Source of the DNA: Toxoplasma gondii ME49
Lineage: Eukaryota; Apicomplexa; Conoidasida; Eucoccidiorida; Sarcocystidae
Length of the DNA stretch: 64,000 bases
Direction: 5' to 3'
Assembly: GCF_000006565.2 (NCBI RefSeq)
Contig: NC_031478.1
Coordinates: forward strand, 7,408,343 to 7,472,342
Of the stretch, positions 32,901 through 45,592 are shown piece after piece (within the stretch, counting starts at the first letter, position 1; the number at the start of each line of letters is the position of its first letter). The position numbers were made by a program, and so were the translations under genes. The notes under the pieces are model-generated. The model did not search any database. It was not told the DNA's origin and saw only the letters and a program-made list of their open reading frames with translations.

Positions 32901-35900
32901 AGGAAAAACCTCCTATTCCTCACCTGCTGTGCTGATGGCTGTCTCGACAACAGACCGAGAGGGGAATCGCAAGGGCTCTCCAGAAGCCTTCGGCAAAGCA
33001 CAGCATGGATGAGGACTTTCAGCTGATCCGCTTCCCAGCAAAGCTGTTTCCCTCCACGTCTCGCCTCGATTTGCACGCAATCCAGCACCGACGCTCTCCG
33101 CAGAGGTGAGCCACCGACCAGTGCCAGACAGGTGGCGGCGTGCGCCTTCCTCCAGGCTAGTGTAAACCAAAGTGAGGAGTTCCTCGTCTCGAAATCGAAC
33201 CTGTCACCAACGCACAACACATACTTTGGAGCTTTGGGGGGGGAGGACGAGGTGCTGTAAGTGAGACTCCTGTTTTAAATCTCGAACGTCTTTGTTTACC
33301 AGAACCAAGTTGTATTCATCGTTTCATGGCCTTCGTGTAAAGCGCGTTATGTATATTGGTATCCAGCGTATCTTTGTAAAACAAACATTTGCATACACGC
33401 TCGCTGCCGTGAACGAGTGAAGAACTGCAATTTCTATATCTCAAGACGCCCAGAGAGATCCCCTCAAAGGCGGAATCGCTGTGAACCACCACATGTTCAA
33501 ATCGATTCTACCCATCTACTGACTATATTACGCGTCAAGAATTGTTGGCGCATGACCATTCGTGTGTTCAGAGCTCGAATCTCAGATACTAATCCTAGCT
33601 TGAAATGGGATGACACGAATACTAGCAAAACATCGGTTGTGGATAGAATTACTTCCAACATCGCCTTTCCCAGGTAGCATTTTCCTTCGGAAAAAGAGAA
33701 TCAGAGTCGTATTGATGGACGGTCCTCAAGAGGGGCAGGCAAACCATCTGGCAACAGGCTCGGTCACACCGAAGTTGCCAAGGCAAAGCTGCAGCGCAGA
33801 GCCTAACAACACAACGCGTACCTTCTGAAAGCCACTGAGAACTGTCACCAGCTCGGGCGTTGTGAACGCCGAAAACTGTCTTTTCACTTGTTCACTCAGC
33901 GTCTCGTAGAACATAGAGTCCTGAGAAGCAAAAGAGTCACAGGACTTCACTCTGGGCAGCATGCATACCACTTCTCTGTGGTGTTCATTTTGTTTCGTGA
34001 TTCGTCGTTGACTGTTGATTGTTGCCAGGCCGCACATGTTCACGGCCATCGGAGTCGCTGTGCGTGGTCGGCCCCAAAAATGTCAGTTTCCCAACATACG
34101 AGGGCTCCGGAATTCGACCATAATAAAGTGGCTACTTTCTGCTCTCCTGTCTGCCTTGAGCGCCCCGGCAGTTCATGGAAATGCATCGCAATTTAGCTGG
34201 GCCAGCCAGTATGAGTCGATGAATGAGGGAACTCCCCTTGGGTTGCTACTCACCTCTAGACCAGCTCGAGTGTAGGCTTCAATCACAAGCGCGAGCCACG
34301 CGGGCTTTAACTGCTCCGGTCGCTCTTGGATGAACTTAGCCAGCAGAAAGAGAGAGAACTCATCGGAAGCTGAATTGGACACGACAAAAAATCCCTGGTT
34401 TCGGCGTGGTTGGCTAGCTTTTCCAAGAGGCAGAGACGCAGTCCGCACGAGCTTCAAGTTGCGTTTCCCGAAATTTAAACTGGAAAGAGGAGAGATTTGG
34501 CAGCGGTTTTGCTTCCAGTTTGTACTCGCACTTGATCGAATTCTACACGCGTTGCCGCATTTTCTTGTGCTGCACCTAAAGTCACAAGACGTAAGCCTCC
34601 TCAGGACACAGGTGTCGGGGCCTGTAATCTCAGCAACGAGTCCTGGTCACTCAAGCGATTCATCGAGGCACCTCGTCTAGCACGAGGACATGGGGGTTTG
34701 CGGAAACTCACCAGCGGCATGCTGTTCCTCATTCCTAGGGCTCAAAGCACACACAAGGTTCGTGACATCAGCTGGCAGAAGCTGATGCAGCCTTGCACCT
34801 ACAACATTAGCACATCGCAGTGGCTCCATTCAGTTCGTATCACGTCAAAAACCGAATGTTACAGCACAGACAAAAAACGCACATGCCACTCGTGAGGCAT
34901 TCGGCACCACATATAGTGCTTGTCAGACTGTCACACTTCTGATCGATGATCCCTAGGGTGTGCATCGCACGGCTTCTAGTCCTTCGCGATTATACTAGTG
35001 CCGAGAACAGAAGCAGACATGACTATTCCAAATTCACCTGGTTTAGGCCCTGCCTATGGGTGTGAACTTTCTGTGGCCTATATGTTTCGCCGGGGCTTCC
35101 ACTTTGCTGGAAACGACATCCCTGTATTCACGCTTGGCATGCACCGCCTTCCGGACACGACCACGTATTTGTCAAAGGCCTGAGGGAAAACGTCTACGTG
35201 CCCGTTAAAAGGCCCCTGATTCGGCTTACAGCAGTAATCTGTCAGTGTCGTGACGGCATCTCCAAAGCGCTCTGGTAGGCAGAAGTTTCCTCTCGACGTG
35301 CTGAGAATGGAAATGAAAGTAATAAGAGGCCTTAGAGGCAAGTTTAGATGTGCTTCGACTTCCGCTGGGCGCTGAGACAGATCATTCGTCCCTGCGTTTG
35401 TCTCGGCAAAGTATCGCGCGCTCCCCACCCTCAGTCTGACGGCGTCGAATTCTTGGTTTGGGTCCTCCGTTTCCTGGGGCGACGCGAGTGTGAGGAGTCT
35501 CGGCAACACAGACTCGAGAACCACCAGAAACTCGGAAGAGCAAGGCGTCGAACTCTCCCTCCGGCTGCCGCGTTGCATGTGTCTGGACTCGCCGTGAACC
35601 TCAAGTGCACGCGTTGCCTGGAGGGCTGCACTCAAGCGCGACAGACGCAGACTCGAGGACAGAACGTCGAGGAGCAGGTGTGGATGGAGGCTCGGCAAAC
35701 TCGGCAACACCTGCTCGATAAGGTGTCGAAAGAACTGGGGGAAGTGTGGAGACGTCCGAGATGTGCTTCGGCATGAACCATGGGAGCCAGACGAGTCTTC
35801 GTTCTGTCCGAGATCCCGTCCCTTTGAGAAGTCCCCTATCGCTGGATCACGACCCGTCATGGGGAGGGTGTGTCTCGGCGGCGGGTCAGGCGGTGGTAGA

Positions 35901-38077
35901 CCACTGAAGGAGGCTGGAAGCGCTGCGAAGGCAAACAACAGAAAAAGATTCTCTCTCCGGTCCAGGCACGGTAGCCGCTGCAGTACGGGACCGAGGAAGT
36001 CGTCGCCGTTGCAGCTGGAGCTAGAACGAAGCATGGGGGTCCGGGAAGGAGAGTCGCGGGGTCGACCAGAAGGCAAGTGGGTGGCCACCAGTTCCCCCAG
36101 GGCTCCCCACCAGAGCGGTTTCTGTCGTGTCTGAAGACCTGGCCGCTCTCTGGTTACGAACGGCAGAATGGAGTGGATAGAAGACCCGACTGAGAAAATC
36201 GGGAAACAGAAGACGGTTGAAGACAAGCGTTCACAGTTCGCCTCGCGATTTGGCAGGCAAAACACATAATTCCTGTCCTCACTAGGTGCGTCCGAATACG
36301 CTGGTGTCGTGTCTCTGTGCAAGCATCGCCTGGAAAGAATGGGCAGCAACAAATTACGGTAATATCCCACTGATTTCACAGCAATTCCGGTTCCCTCCTC
36401 AATCCGATCGCTGTGTCCGCCGTTATCAACCGCACGCGCGGCCTCTGGAAACCCTTGGCTAGATCGAGGGGCATGGGTGACGGGTCGGTGCGCTGACCTT
36501 CTCGACAGGGTACCGACATTTTCGGGCAAGAGACTGAAAACAATTTGCCCAGCTGGTAAACCAAGAGAGGTATTTAGAAGGCACGACGATGCACACGCAA
36601 GCGGCAATGTCACTTCTTGGTCTGTTTGGGGAGGGCTCCAGTCAGGTTCCAGCGATTGCTGGCAACCAGATCTCCTCTCGATTCCGTCTCTTGCTATGTC
36701 TTCTGTGGCAGGTACAGAACTGTCTGGTGACCCCCTTGCCTTCGCTTGCCTCCCAGTTTCGCTGCACACCTTCATCGGGCTCCGGTGGAGAAAGGGAGAT
36801 AGAGTGAGAACGTGTTGTGCAATGTGCTCCACGCAGCCGCTGTGCTCTCGATCAGTCCACGTCCAATCCTCTTCGACAGTTGGCGAGTCCTCAAATGTAG
36901 TTCTCGAGACGAGTGTAGAATTTGCAGCAGCACCAGCAGCAGCGCATGCGACAAGCGGCGTGGCATGTCCATCTGTTTCGGCCGGTGGTGCCTTGTCACA
37001 GCGATTCGGCTGCGATCCCAGGATAGCTTCATGCACTTGCTCCGCTCCAGAAGAACTCTGAGACTGGCCCCAGTTCTGCTGCATGCAGAGGTGCCGCACA
37101 ACCCTCCAGGCTCCCTCAAAGCCGCCAATGCTAGCGTCCAGATCTGCACCCTCTAGCATCAGAAGTTTGGTCGTCTCTTCTTCTGTAAAAATAACTCCGC
37201 GCAAACCAGCGAGTCTATCCGGGGTTTCGTGCAGAGAGTGCTCGTCAACAAACGGTTCTGTCTCTCGCTTAAGACTGGCTTCTCGTCCTGGCAATTGTAG
37301 AGCTGTCTCTGGACCAGGTCCAGGGTTGGGGTGAGGCAGAGCCCCTCCCATAGCGTGGCTCACAACATCCTCTGGGTGTTCTTTTCTGACCGTTGTTTCG
37401 GCATCCAAAAACGAGCTCCTCTTGCTACCAGCGTCGGTGCACTCGTCGCTGGAGACGGCAAATCGTTCGGCAGGCGAGGCGACACTCAACTGTGCAGAGA
37501 GAAAAGATGCATCGCGGGGGGAGGCGCCGATGTTGAAGCGAGTCCCAGGTGCTCCGCAAAACCTGGCAGACGTTGCCGTCGAAAACCTACAAATCCCTCG
37601 ACTTCGCCCAGGGAGGTCTGACAAAGGAGAGACGATCGGCATTTGGGAGCTAGCCACTTCAGCGGTCACCGGCGATGTGGCCAGAGGGCCGGCGAACCAC
37701 AGTCGAAGAACGTGACATTTAGGGCACTGAAAAAACTTGTTTTTTGAAGGAATCAAACACAAAAGTTTTCTGTCCTCTGCATCTCGCATGCATCCGGCTG
37801 AAACAAACTCTGAAGAGTCAGAGGTCTGAAATTCCTTGGCCCAAGAACACAGTGCGCGGGTATGCATTATTCTCGCTGCCGTCGGCCGCAGGGGTAATCG
37901 GCGGGTTCCTGCTTTACCGTTGGCGCATTGGTTCAGGTTTAAAGCGTGGATCCGACGACTCCAGTGGCAAATGTTTTTTGGCCAAAGAGGCAGATGTTCT
38001 GCGTGCGCGCGTGTCTCGCGACACCGAGGCACCCGGACGCCGGCGGTTAGATGCATTATGCAGAAGGGGGCTTCCAA
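29998..38077 (-). CDS. Probable RAP-domain/FASTK-like organellar RNA protein (6 exons, ~1,540 aa)
   Basis: The exons are 38077-35230, 34369-34254, 33920-33822, 33200-32924, 32213-31970 and 31036-29998. Donors are T|GTAAGC, GAG|GTGAGT, AAG|GTACGC, G|GTGAGG and CA|GTAAGC, and all phases agree. Only the last acceptor is weakly supported; without that splice the protein would stop at TAA 31966. The N-terminus (about 1-70) is rich in R and H with few acidic residues, like a mitochondrial presequence. Residues ~950-1194 (exons 2-5) are helical, with motifs such as WLALVIEAYTRAGLE and ELLTLVYTSLEEGARRHL that recall FASTK/OPR-type repeats. Residues 1213-1246 (DVASALLSLNVRYEAEVRVA, LFILDLIV) look like the first half of a RAP domain; VAVILEDAS near 1446 and QVPELHA at 1501 look like its second half. 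They are separated by ~190 low-complexity residues. RAP proteins of this phylum act on mitochondrial rRNA and mRNA. Function here is inferred from weak motifs. Confidence 0.65.
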
Positions 38078-41000
38078 AAATTTCCAGCTCTCTCTCTTCG
38101 GCCGAAGGCAAATCAGATCAAGCAGCAGACGGTGATCGCGCGTTCAGCATTCCTCACTACAAGCAAGTTGTGACCTCGCGCGAGTGGACAAGTGTCACTG
38201 TACTCCACAACTCGCTGATTTCTTAACAAAAGCATTGGCTCACTAATAAACCGGAAAAACACGGCGGAATACGGCGACATCTGTAGGAGGCCTCCCACGA
38301 CGAATGGTGTGGGAAGCCCCCTAAGACAGACCTCAGTTCGTGGGATACCGCTCGTCTTGCCTTTTTAAGCTGAGTTCTGAGCAATGACGCACCGTCGCGA
38401 TATAGATGATACTTTGCTGTTTCATACTCCTCCAGCCATGGGTTCCGAAGACCCACTAACGAGTTGGCTGTTCAAAAATTTGACTCGGTGATTCAAGTGG
38501 AAACAAGTCGAGAACGGTCGGGCCTTTCTTCCGGATGATGCCAGAATTTGCCGCCGTTATCGCTCTCGCATGCACACTCAAGTGCATGTAACAAACGACA
38601 GTGCACATGCAGCTGAAATGACCGAACCGCAAGAAAAATGAGGGTGAAGCTCGAAAAATGAATTCGCCAGTGTATGGTAGACCTGACAAGTTGTTGGAAA
38701 TGGGGGAAGAAGTGTATTCACGAAGACTGAAATGTCTGATGTCGGTAACCCAGGGCGCATGCATCATCACTCTTCCCCTGTGAAAACCGTCAACAGTAGG
38801 TTGCGGTCAGAGGACCCTGCGAGCATTCCACTTCTCATATATCTCAATTCGCGCCTGAATCAAACTCCACGGTAACGAATTCTCCCGTTTGCTGAGCGCT
38901 GCATGTGCAGTGTTTAGGGGAGTGATGCGTTGTCGCTCCTCTGTCAGGCGCTATTTCACAAGCATTAGTGTTTATTTCACATGAAATATAAATCCATTCT
39001 GCGGGTGTGCGACATATAGCGTGCACTCGGCTGTCGTGAGTGAGGGGACTACAGAATAACGTGGTTGTCTGGCAGGCAGTATGTGTATGCTCACTGTTGC
39101 GTTAGCCCTTCGTTCTCTAAAAGAGGCACGAAATCAACCTGTTGCACGAACTGTGTCGTGCCTGGTGTCACTGAGCCGGAATCACAGGCAGATCCAGTTT
39201 GACACATCCCCTTTACATACCTTGGAGGTTTACTTTGTGCATTGATAAGGGACTGTCTTTCGCCCCATACATGGCACTAGCCAAGAAAGGTAGGTTTCAC
39301 ATGCTATATCGGGATGAACTGTTACTCCTTACAGCAATTCTCTCAGGTACAAACCGCCTCATCAGAGACAGCTGGTATCCGGTATATCATCCTCATGCGA
39401 AAGCGGCAGTGACATCATTTTCCGGGTGGCAACTGAAAGATAACTGGGAGAGAAAACTGTGGGATTCCAATCCACCCTTCTCTCTCAGTCATTCACGTCT
39501 TAGTACACCGGGTGTATCTCACGAAGCTTCCTTCGGTACTAATCACAGTCCAGATCTAACATGTATGTAAGCACATAGATGAACTGAAAAGCATACCACC
39601 GCATGCTAACGACTGCGCTGCGAACTATTCTTTTCGCTTGACGTGTATCGCCCTACGCTTCACCTACCATCATTCCAGGGCAACCGGATTTGCCCGCAAG
39701 TTCCCAGAAAAACTAACTGAACTTGAGATTACAGCGTGTTAAGACGACAACGGTGATCCTCTCGTAAAATCAAGTTTCGAATGTGTATACAACTGAATGG
39801 TAATCAAAAGTAGCGAAAGGCGGTTGACGCCACCCTGTCTCATCGGCGACATTACACTGTCCCGAAATGCTGGAGAAAACACCCAAAGGAAATGCGTTGT
39901 TCCCCCCGACCCCGCTCCTACTGTCTGTCAAGTGCAACTGCGCCTGCTGGACATTTACAGAAGGCTTCAAACAGTCATGTAGCGCGTCTGAGTTGCAATA
40001 CGGTGCGCGCTGCAACAGTGCACGGCAGGCAGTCGCCAAAATGCGGAATCGGTTTTGACCCGCTGACTCCGCGATCTCGCCTACTAGACTCATGACGTCC
40101 GATAGACTTACCTGAGTTATCTTTCACGCAGTGGTTGCAGTGCTCCCCAAAATGTAACGGAGAAGAAAAGGCTATCTCAATGGCTGGAATGTTGCTGTGT
40201 CGCTAGCGTGCAACGCCAGCAGGTTCCTGGGATGTTCTGTGACCTTATCCTGAAGTGCACCCACAGATTCGTCCATCAGTAGTTTACGTGGGTGATCAAA
40301 GCAGCCCTCTTGGTGGATTATTCGTGAACGGAAGAAAACTTGCAGTGGAAGCACCAGATTTTCCCTGGACAGCTTCTGTCTTCGTTCCGTGCAGCAGAAT
40401 TGCAAACCGGCACGATCAACACGAACGCCATTGCTTTCAACAGGTTTAATCTCCATTGACACCACTGTATGCGTTGAATGTCTTTAAAGATTGAGTTCAC
40501 TACGTGAACGTGATTTGTGGACCGACGCCACTCCTCCCACAGGGGCCTTGCCTCTTCACAGTCGGCGCAGGTCAGTTCAGGCAGTCAATATCCTAAAGAA
40601 GCGGATTCGGCGTCCAGAGCAGGAGTGTAGCACATATGTCGGCAGAGGTTTTCACTGTCACTGACCGCAGCTGACTTGGTCACCGCCCCAAGACAAGATC
40701 GCCTACACTTGGCTTGCCATTGGAGAAGGCGTCGAGAGAATTCGGCGTTTATCTTCTTTCCGTCTGCGACCGTGAGGGACGTTCATTAGCCCCTCCTACG
40801 CAATCGAATATTCACTACAACCAAAGGCATTTGCAGGAAACAACTCAGTCTCGTTTTTCTGTTAATCCATAAGTCGGCATCATGTGACCGTGCTCACCAT
40901 CGAACTGTGCGGGTCCTTGACATCACAGGCGTCTCCACGCGGTTCGCGCACGGCTGTCACACCAGAAACTTTCGAATTACGTGCACACTGACAGGTCGCG

Positions 41001-44000
41001 GTAAACAAAAACGCAAAATACTAAACTCTATCACAACGAAGCAATGTCTTGTACTGTGATGACGCTGCTATGTGGGTGACCTTAGCGCGCGTCCATTACC
41101 GTTCAGGAAAAGTGCAGAGCTCCCGCGGCACCCCCCCAGCGAAAATTTGGGGTTGTGCTGCATAAGGTACCCCGGAAGATTGTGTGCATCAACTGCATTA
41201 CTGTCGTTTCAGAGAGCTCTCGTACACGATTTCTAGAGCTCCTTTGACGCATTCCATGGAATTCAACTACTCCGCATCACAAGGGAAAATTTGTCGTTTC
41301 AGGTGGCCAGTCGTTGATATATACCGTTTTCCTTCCGCTCGTGCTCCACGTGAAAGCCTGGCTGAGGCTCTCTTCGACATTCCTTTAAGCGCGTATCTCG
41401 GTTACACGTAACGTTCGAATCTTGGTAGCGCTGGACACTGGCCAACAATGCTTGTTGCTGGCGGTGTCTGGAAAGTGGTCACCTGGATACTGTCCCCCGT
41501 CTCACCCAGGGGTGTCTCTCTGACCGGTTGATTTCTCTGGAGATGGCTTTCAACATGTCTGTTCACTTCTACAATGTCCTGTTTCCGTGACACAATGCAG
41601 CCAAGTGTGCAGATGACGCGTGGGGGTTGCAGCCCCACTGCGACTTAATGCCAGCTTTCGTCGCTTGCCCCCTCTTGATGTGCTGCCTGGTTTCCGTAGC
41701 AGCTGCGACTTCTGCGCCTCTAGACGATATCAATCTCGGAATGGGAATGCCTCGTCGTCTCCCTTCCTTAACAGACTACTCATGTCGAACGCAGATAATT
41801 CCTCTGTCGAGTCCATGACGGATGCAACGGATTCGATATCACGCCATCGATTGCCGCACGCGTATAAATGCTCAAGAAAATGGTGCGACAGTGGGGGAAA
41901 GCTTGAGTGATCCTCTGGAGGAGGAATTGCAAGTAGGAGCTGCAGAGGAAGACACTGCACTGTAAATAGAGGAAGACACTGCACTGTAAATAGAGAAAGA
42001 TGGGGACCGGCTGGTGCTGAAAACGCATCGAGCTCCTCTGGTGTTGCATGTAGAGTGCAGTGGAGGGGGGCATCGCTTCGATAGAGCGGAGCAATCAAAG
42101 GTCCCGCGTGTGACAGTCTCCTCCGTGGTTGTCGATGGCTTGATCCTGTTATGTACCCTGGCGCTTAGCTTACAGGTCGTGAAGGCTTTCATGGTCATCC
42201 GCCGCTGACTAAGAAAGCGAGGCAGTCAAAATCTGACACATACGAGGAAACCCATCCGACACAAGTGAGGGAGGTTAACGGCGTTGGACGAAATGTCATT
42301 GAGATGCACCGTAGCATATCAGTTCTTGTTTCGGTGACCTTATTTTTATTGGTCCTAGCATCTGCACTCACAAGACTGTTGTTGTCGCAGTTCAAGCTCA
42401 TGAAACGTTTATTTCTTGTTCTCCGTCTGCTCCTTTTTTGCAAAGGATGAACAGCGCGAAGGCGCGTCGCACTTGCAGACAGCTCGTGCATTGCTGTGTA
42501 TAACTTAAGAAATGTGAAGAAAACGGGATCTCCCCCCTCGAGAACCGAATCATTCGCGAATCTGTGGAGATTTTGAAGACGTTCTTTAGTGTACACAGTC
42601 CTCCTCACCGTTACGACCCTCTTCGGCCGGACACAGAGCGACGCCTATGCTTTGAACAATCCACAGTCACGCCCACAGCGTCGATGGTCTGTTAATCTTA
42701 CCATTTTACCACACATCACGACGAAGTGGCTCGGGCCAGCAATACGCCTGCCGCGCCCTCAATAGAGCAGCGTGTCTCTCACAATACTGTAAGCTCTCAC
42801 GGTCTAACGAGTACCCAGGGTTTTGTTGCCGTGCCTAAGTGTATTCACCTCATTCTCAGATCCTGCCGCATCTTTCGCTGTATCTAATGCGAGCTCTCTC
42901 CAGTTAAAGACAACGAAGAGTAGTTTACATGGCAGTGGTCAAAGATTTACTCCTCACGTCAGTATGTTGCGTTTTAGGGCAAACATTTTTAGCAGGCACA
43001 CTCTATGAAGTTCACGGCTTGAGCGGTCCTCGCCTACCAAAAGCTAACCGTCCTGAAGAAGCACTGTTACAGGTGACGGTTTCGAGGGAATCGAGTGCTG
43101 TGAACTCGCCAGCGCCCCACATAACCTGTTTAGTTCCCGCTCAATACTCGATCCGTGTGCTTCATTACTCGTTCCCCTTCGTAAGAAGACGAGACAGCGG
43201 CCCCTTAGTGTCGTGCAGTGGAGCACACACGAACATTAGTTTGCGCTCGTGCACCGATGTGGTGCGTGTCTATTTTACTGTGTCTTCACGCTGCACACGT
43301 CTTCAATCATCTGCAGTGTGCATCCCATCACCCACCAAAAATCCCCGGTAGTGCCACGCGTGGATGAAACCAGTGGACCGTGGCCGTCTGTAACACAACG
43401 CGGTTGTTACTGGGCCCATACTTTGTTCTTCGCCGCGACATTCAAGTGTGACCAACGACGTCCAGGGCAATGACAGCATGGAACCTCGAAAAAGCGGTCG
43501 CCAAATGGCATCTTGCACACCACCGTCTGGTGATGTTCATGCACGTTTTAGCTGCCCTAAGCCTTCACTGGACTTGAGTGTTTTACTGGTTGTCATGCAC
43601 GTCAGTTGATGTGTGGGATGCCGGCAAAACTGCCAGACGTCCCGGTAGTCGAACACCTGGAAGTTGGCGTGCGATGGTTGCCCGATGCTCATCGCGACGT
43701 CCAGTGGCGACTCACCTAGATGGTGGACATAAGTTTTGTGCATTCCTTCGACTACTAAACTGAAGTATGGCCTCGTGAAGCAAAAGTGTGTAAAATTAAG
43801 TTTCCCAGGCCGTGTTTTGCTGGGGAACGTTAAGGAGGAGAAGCTGTTCTTGACTGGTCTGACTACAGGACAACTGGGTTCAATTCGAGAAGTCCCGGTT
43901 TGTGCGGTGCAGCTCGTCATTTCGCCAGCGCAGTTCGCATCGTTGTGCAGCGGGACCCTTGGACGAGTAACCTTCCTTAAACGTAGGACGTCAAAGGGGT

Positions 44001-44085
44001 GGAACGACGTTCTTCCCAGGGTGAGGAGCCGTTGCTGCCTGCTGCAGGTTACTTCAGTTGTGTCGCCCGGAATCGTTCCGGAAAG
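38078..44085. other. Long stretch without a supported gene
   Basis: The first part is the 5' side of the RAP-like gene; a GCATGCATCATC near 38758 could be a TGCAT-type promoter motif. Several ORFs of 60-140 codons occur on both strands (for example 39199-39570, 42014-42208 with a membrane-like segment, 42265-42450 with a signal-like hydrophobic start, and 42929-43351), but none could be joined into a convincing multi-exon model. A 24-bp tandem duplication lies at 41944-41991. A small secreted or membrane protein gene near 41.2-42.5 kb (+) cannot be excluded. Confidence 0.5.
41944..41991. repeat. 24-bp tandem duplication (two copies)
   Basis: Two perfect head-to-tail copies of a 24-base unit beginning AGAGGAAGACACTGCACTGT lie here, followed by a partial third start. 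On the minus strand the unit is 8 codons and keeps frame in a 122-codon ORF, where it reads LFTVQCLP twice. It is probably a recent slippage product. Confidence 0.9.
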
Positions 44086-44418
44086 ATGGCGGCGAATACC
44101 ACAGCCACTGGTACTCATCCGGCTCAGGAGTGCCATCTGAAGCATCCTCCCGAGTTCGATGGAGGGAAGGTGCATCCTTGGGTAGCGTCATTTGAGCATT
44201 TTATGCGTATCAAGAAGGTGCCGGAGAGAGAATGGGCTAACTCTGCGAAGACATACTTTTCTTTAAGTGCGTGGGAGAAATGGATGCGCCATGAGGGCAA
44301 AGAATTTGAGAAGGAGCCTCATTCGTGGGAAGAGTTTAAGGAGAAGATTGAGAAGATCTTTGGTCACCACGAGAAGGGTGAAGAGAAGCTAGAAAGGGAG
44401 GGGAAGAAGAAGCCATAA
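44086..44418 (+). CDS. Gag-like ORF, Ty3/gypsy-type capsid core (110 aa)
   Basis: The ATG at 44086 follows a long 5' region and the frame ends with TAA at 44416. The frame is open upstream to 43999, so a spliced N-terminus is possible. The protein reads PPEFDGG at 21-27, then VHPWVASFEHF at 29-39, VPEREW at 45-50, a YFSLSAWEKW stretch at 57-66 and WEEFKEKIEKIFG at 81-93, and ends in a lysine/glutamate-rich tail. This order (PxFDG, a W, VP.E, an L..A..W helix, then W.EF...I...F) matches the retrotransposon Gag domain (Retrotrans_gag). There is no zinc knuckle and no protease, reverse transcriptase or integrase motif within the next kilobase, nor an obvious LTR. It is either a decayed element or a domesticated gag. 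Composition is more lysine- and glutamate-rich than its surroundings. Confidence 0.6.
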   Translation: MAANTTATGTHPAQECHLKHPPEFDGGKVHPWVASFEHFMRIKKVPEREWANSAKTYFSLSAWEKWMRHEGKEFEKEPHSWEEFKEKIEKIFGHHEKGEEKLEREGKKKP

Positions 44419-45592
44419 TGGCGGAAGTGCAACAGTGCCTACTGAGTGGTCAGTTCATTCGATGATCGTCGAACTCATCGTACTTCAGTGTATACATTTT
44501 TTCGTTGTGCAGAGTAACAGACGTAAACAAACATCAACAGTGTTTGAAGCTGTCCACGTAGTTAGCATACGATGGACGGGCACGTGCGCGGCACTGCAGC
44601 GTCGTAATGAAGGAGGGTCGACATACGGAGGTCTACAGAAGCGTAATGGGCGTGCGCCCGTTTTCAGGAACGACGTTCGGTCGTCCGGTTGCGTGCTGCC
44701 GAAATCATGCGCGTGGCAAGCGACATCAACATGAAGATGTCCCAATGTGGCAGGGCTGTTGCAGAGCAGCGCACAGAGGCTAGTTGCCAGTCGAACAACG
44801 AAGAAGCAGAACGTGGAAGTGTAGTCAAAAGGTGGTGAGGTCGGGGGACCTAGGAAACTGCGGGATGTCTGCCCTGGTGCAATTACGCGAGGGTGTTAAT
44901 TCGAGAGCAACCCGTTTACCTGCGTGCACACAGAAGAGTAAGTTTCAAAGCTAGTCGTACTGATGCAGCGGTGAGGGTACAGCCAGGCCTGACACGGTGG
45001 AGCGAGCGACCGTGCCGCGTGAAGCTAACGAGGCGGTTGCTTCCAGTTCCGGGAATCGTATTAGGTACCTAGGGGTATGCCAGAACGTGTGCCGACCAGT
45101 CGTCAACTCTTGTCGTCGACCATACGTGTGGCGACAGGTAAGGACAGCCTTAGCCCTCGGAAGAGCGGCCAAACCGTTGAGTCCTCGATAAAAGCGCAAC
45201 ATCGACGGACGGCACAGAGTGCAATGCCTGGCGTGACGCCCAGGAACAGCGCGCAACAACTGAAGACTATTGTTGCTCGGTCGATGTACAGGCGCCGCGC
45301 CGGCGAGGAAAGGGAAGTATCCTGTGGTGTCGGCAGCATGGTGTTTCAGTAGCTGACACTGTGGTACTGAAGGATACGTATGATGTCTTCATTTGGATGA
45401 GCAGTTTCGAACTTCGTTCCCGGGAATTTTTAATAAGGTATTGCATTCCTACACAGACAATACAAGGAACTAGGACGTACAGATGCTATACCCAGATGCC
45501 GGCCGGCCAACAGGTACGGGAAACAGGTTGCACGTTAGTTCAATAAACTATGGGGCCGCCTGGTTTCCGTGACTCTGAACAAAACAGATGCG
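44419..45592. other. Region downstream of the Gag-like ORF, nothing assigned
   Basis: Short ORFs exist (such as 45077-45352, +, basic and S/R-rich) but none shows pol motifs or a host domain. It may hold remains of the rest of the element and the 3' UTR of the minus-strand gene at 45593. Confidence 0.5.

Noticed and set aside
32720..33220. 166-codon minus-strand ORF overlapping exon 4 of the RAP-like gene
   Set aside because: Only the other frame (FRDEELLTLVYTSLEEG) joins both neighbouring exons in phase and gives amphipathic helices like the rest of the protein.
41402..41440. GTTCGAATC sequence suggestive of a tRNA T-arm
   Set aside because: No pairing T-stem, anticodon arm or acceptor stem could be drawn around it.
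42929..43351. 140-codon plus-strand ORF with a signal-like start (LLLTSVCCVLGQTFLAG)
   Set aside because: No family, no conserved downstream exon and no splice-consistent extension. It is kept only as a remark in the intergenic entry.
43537..44175. 212-codon minus-strand ORF opposite the Gag-like region
   Set aside because: No recognisable feature. It overlaps the start of the Gag-like ORF antisense and looks like a chance open frame.
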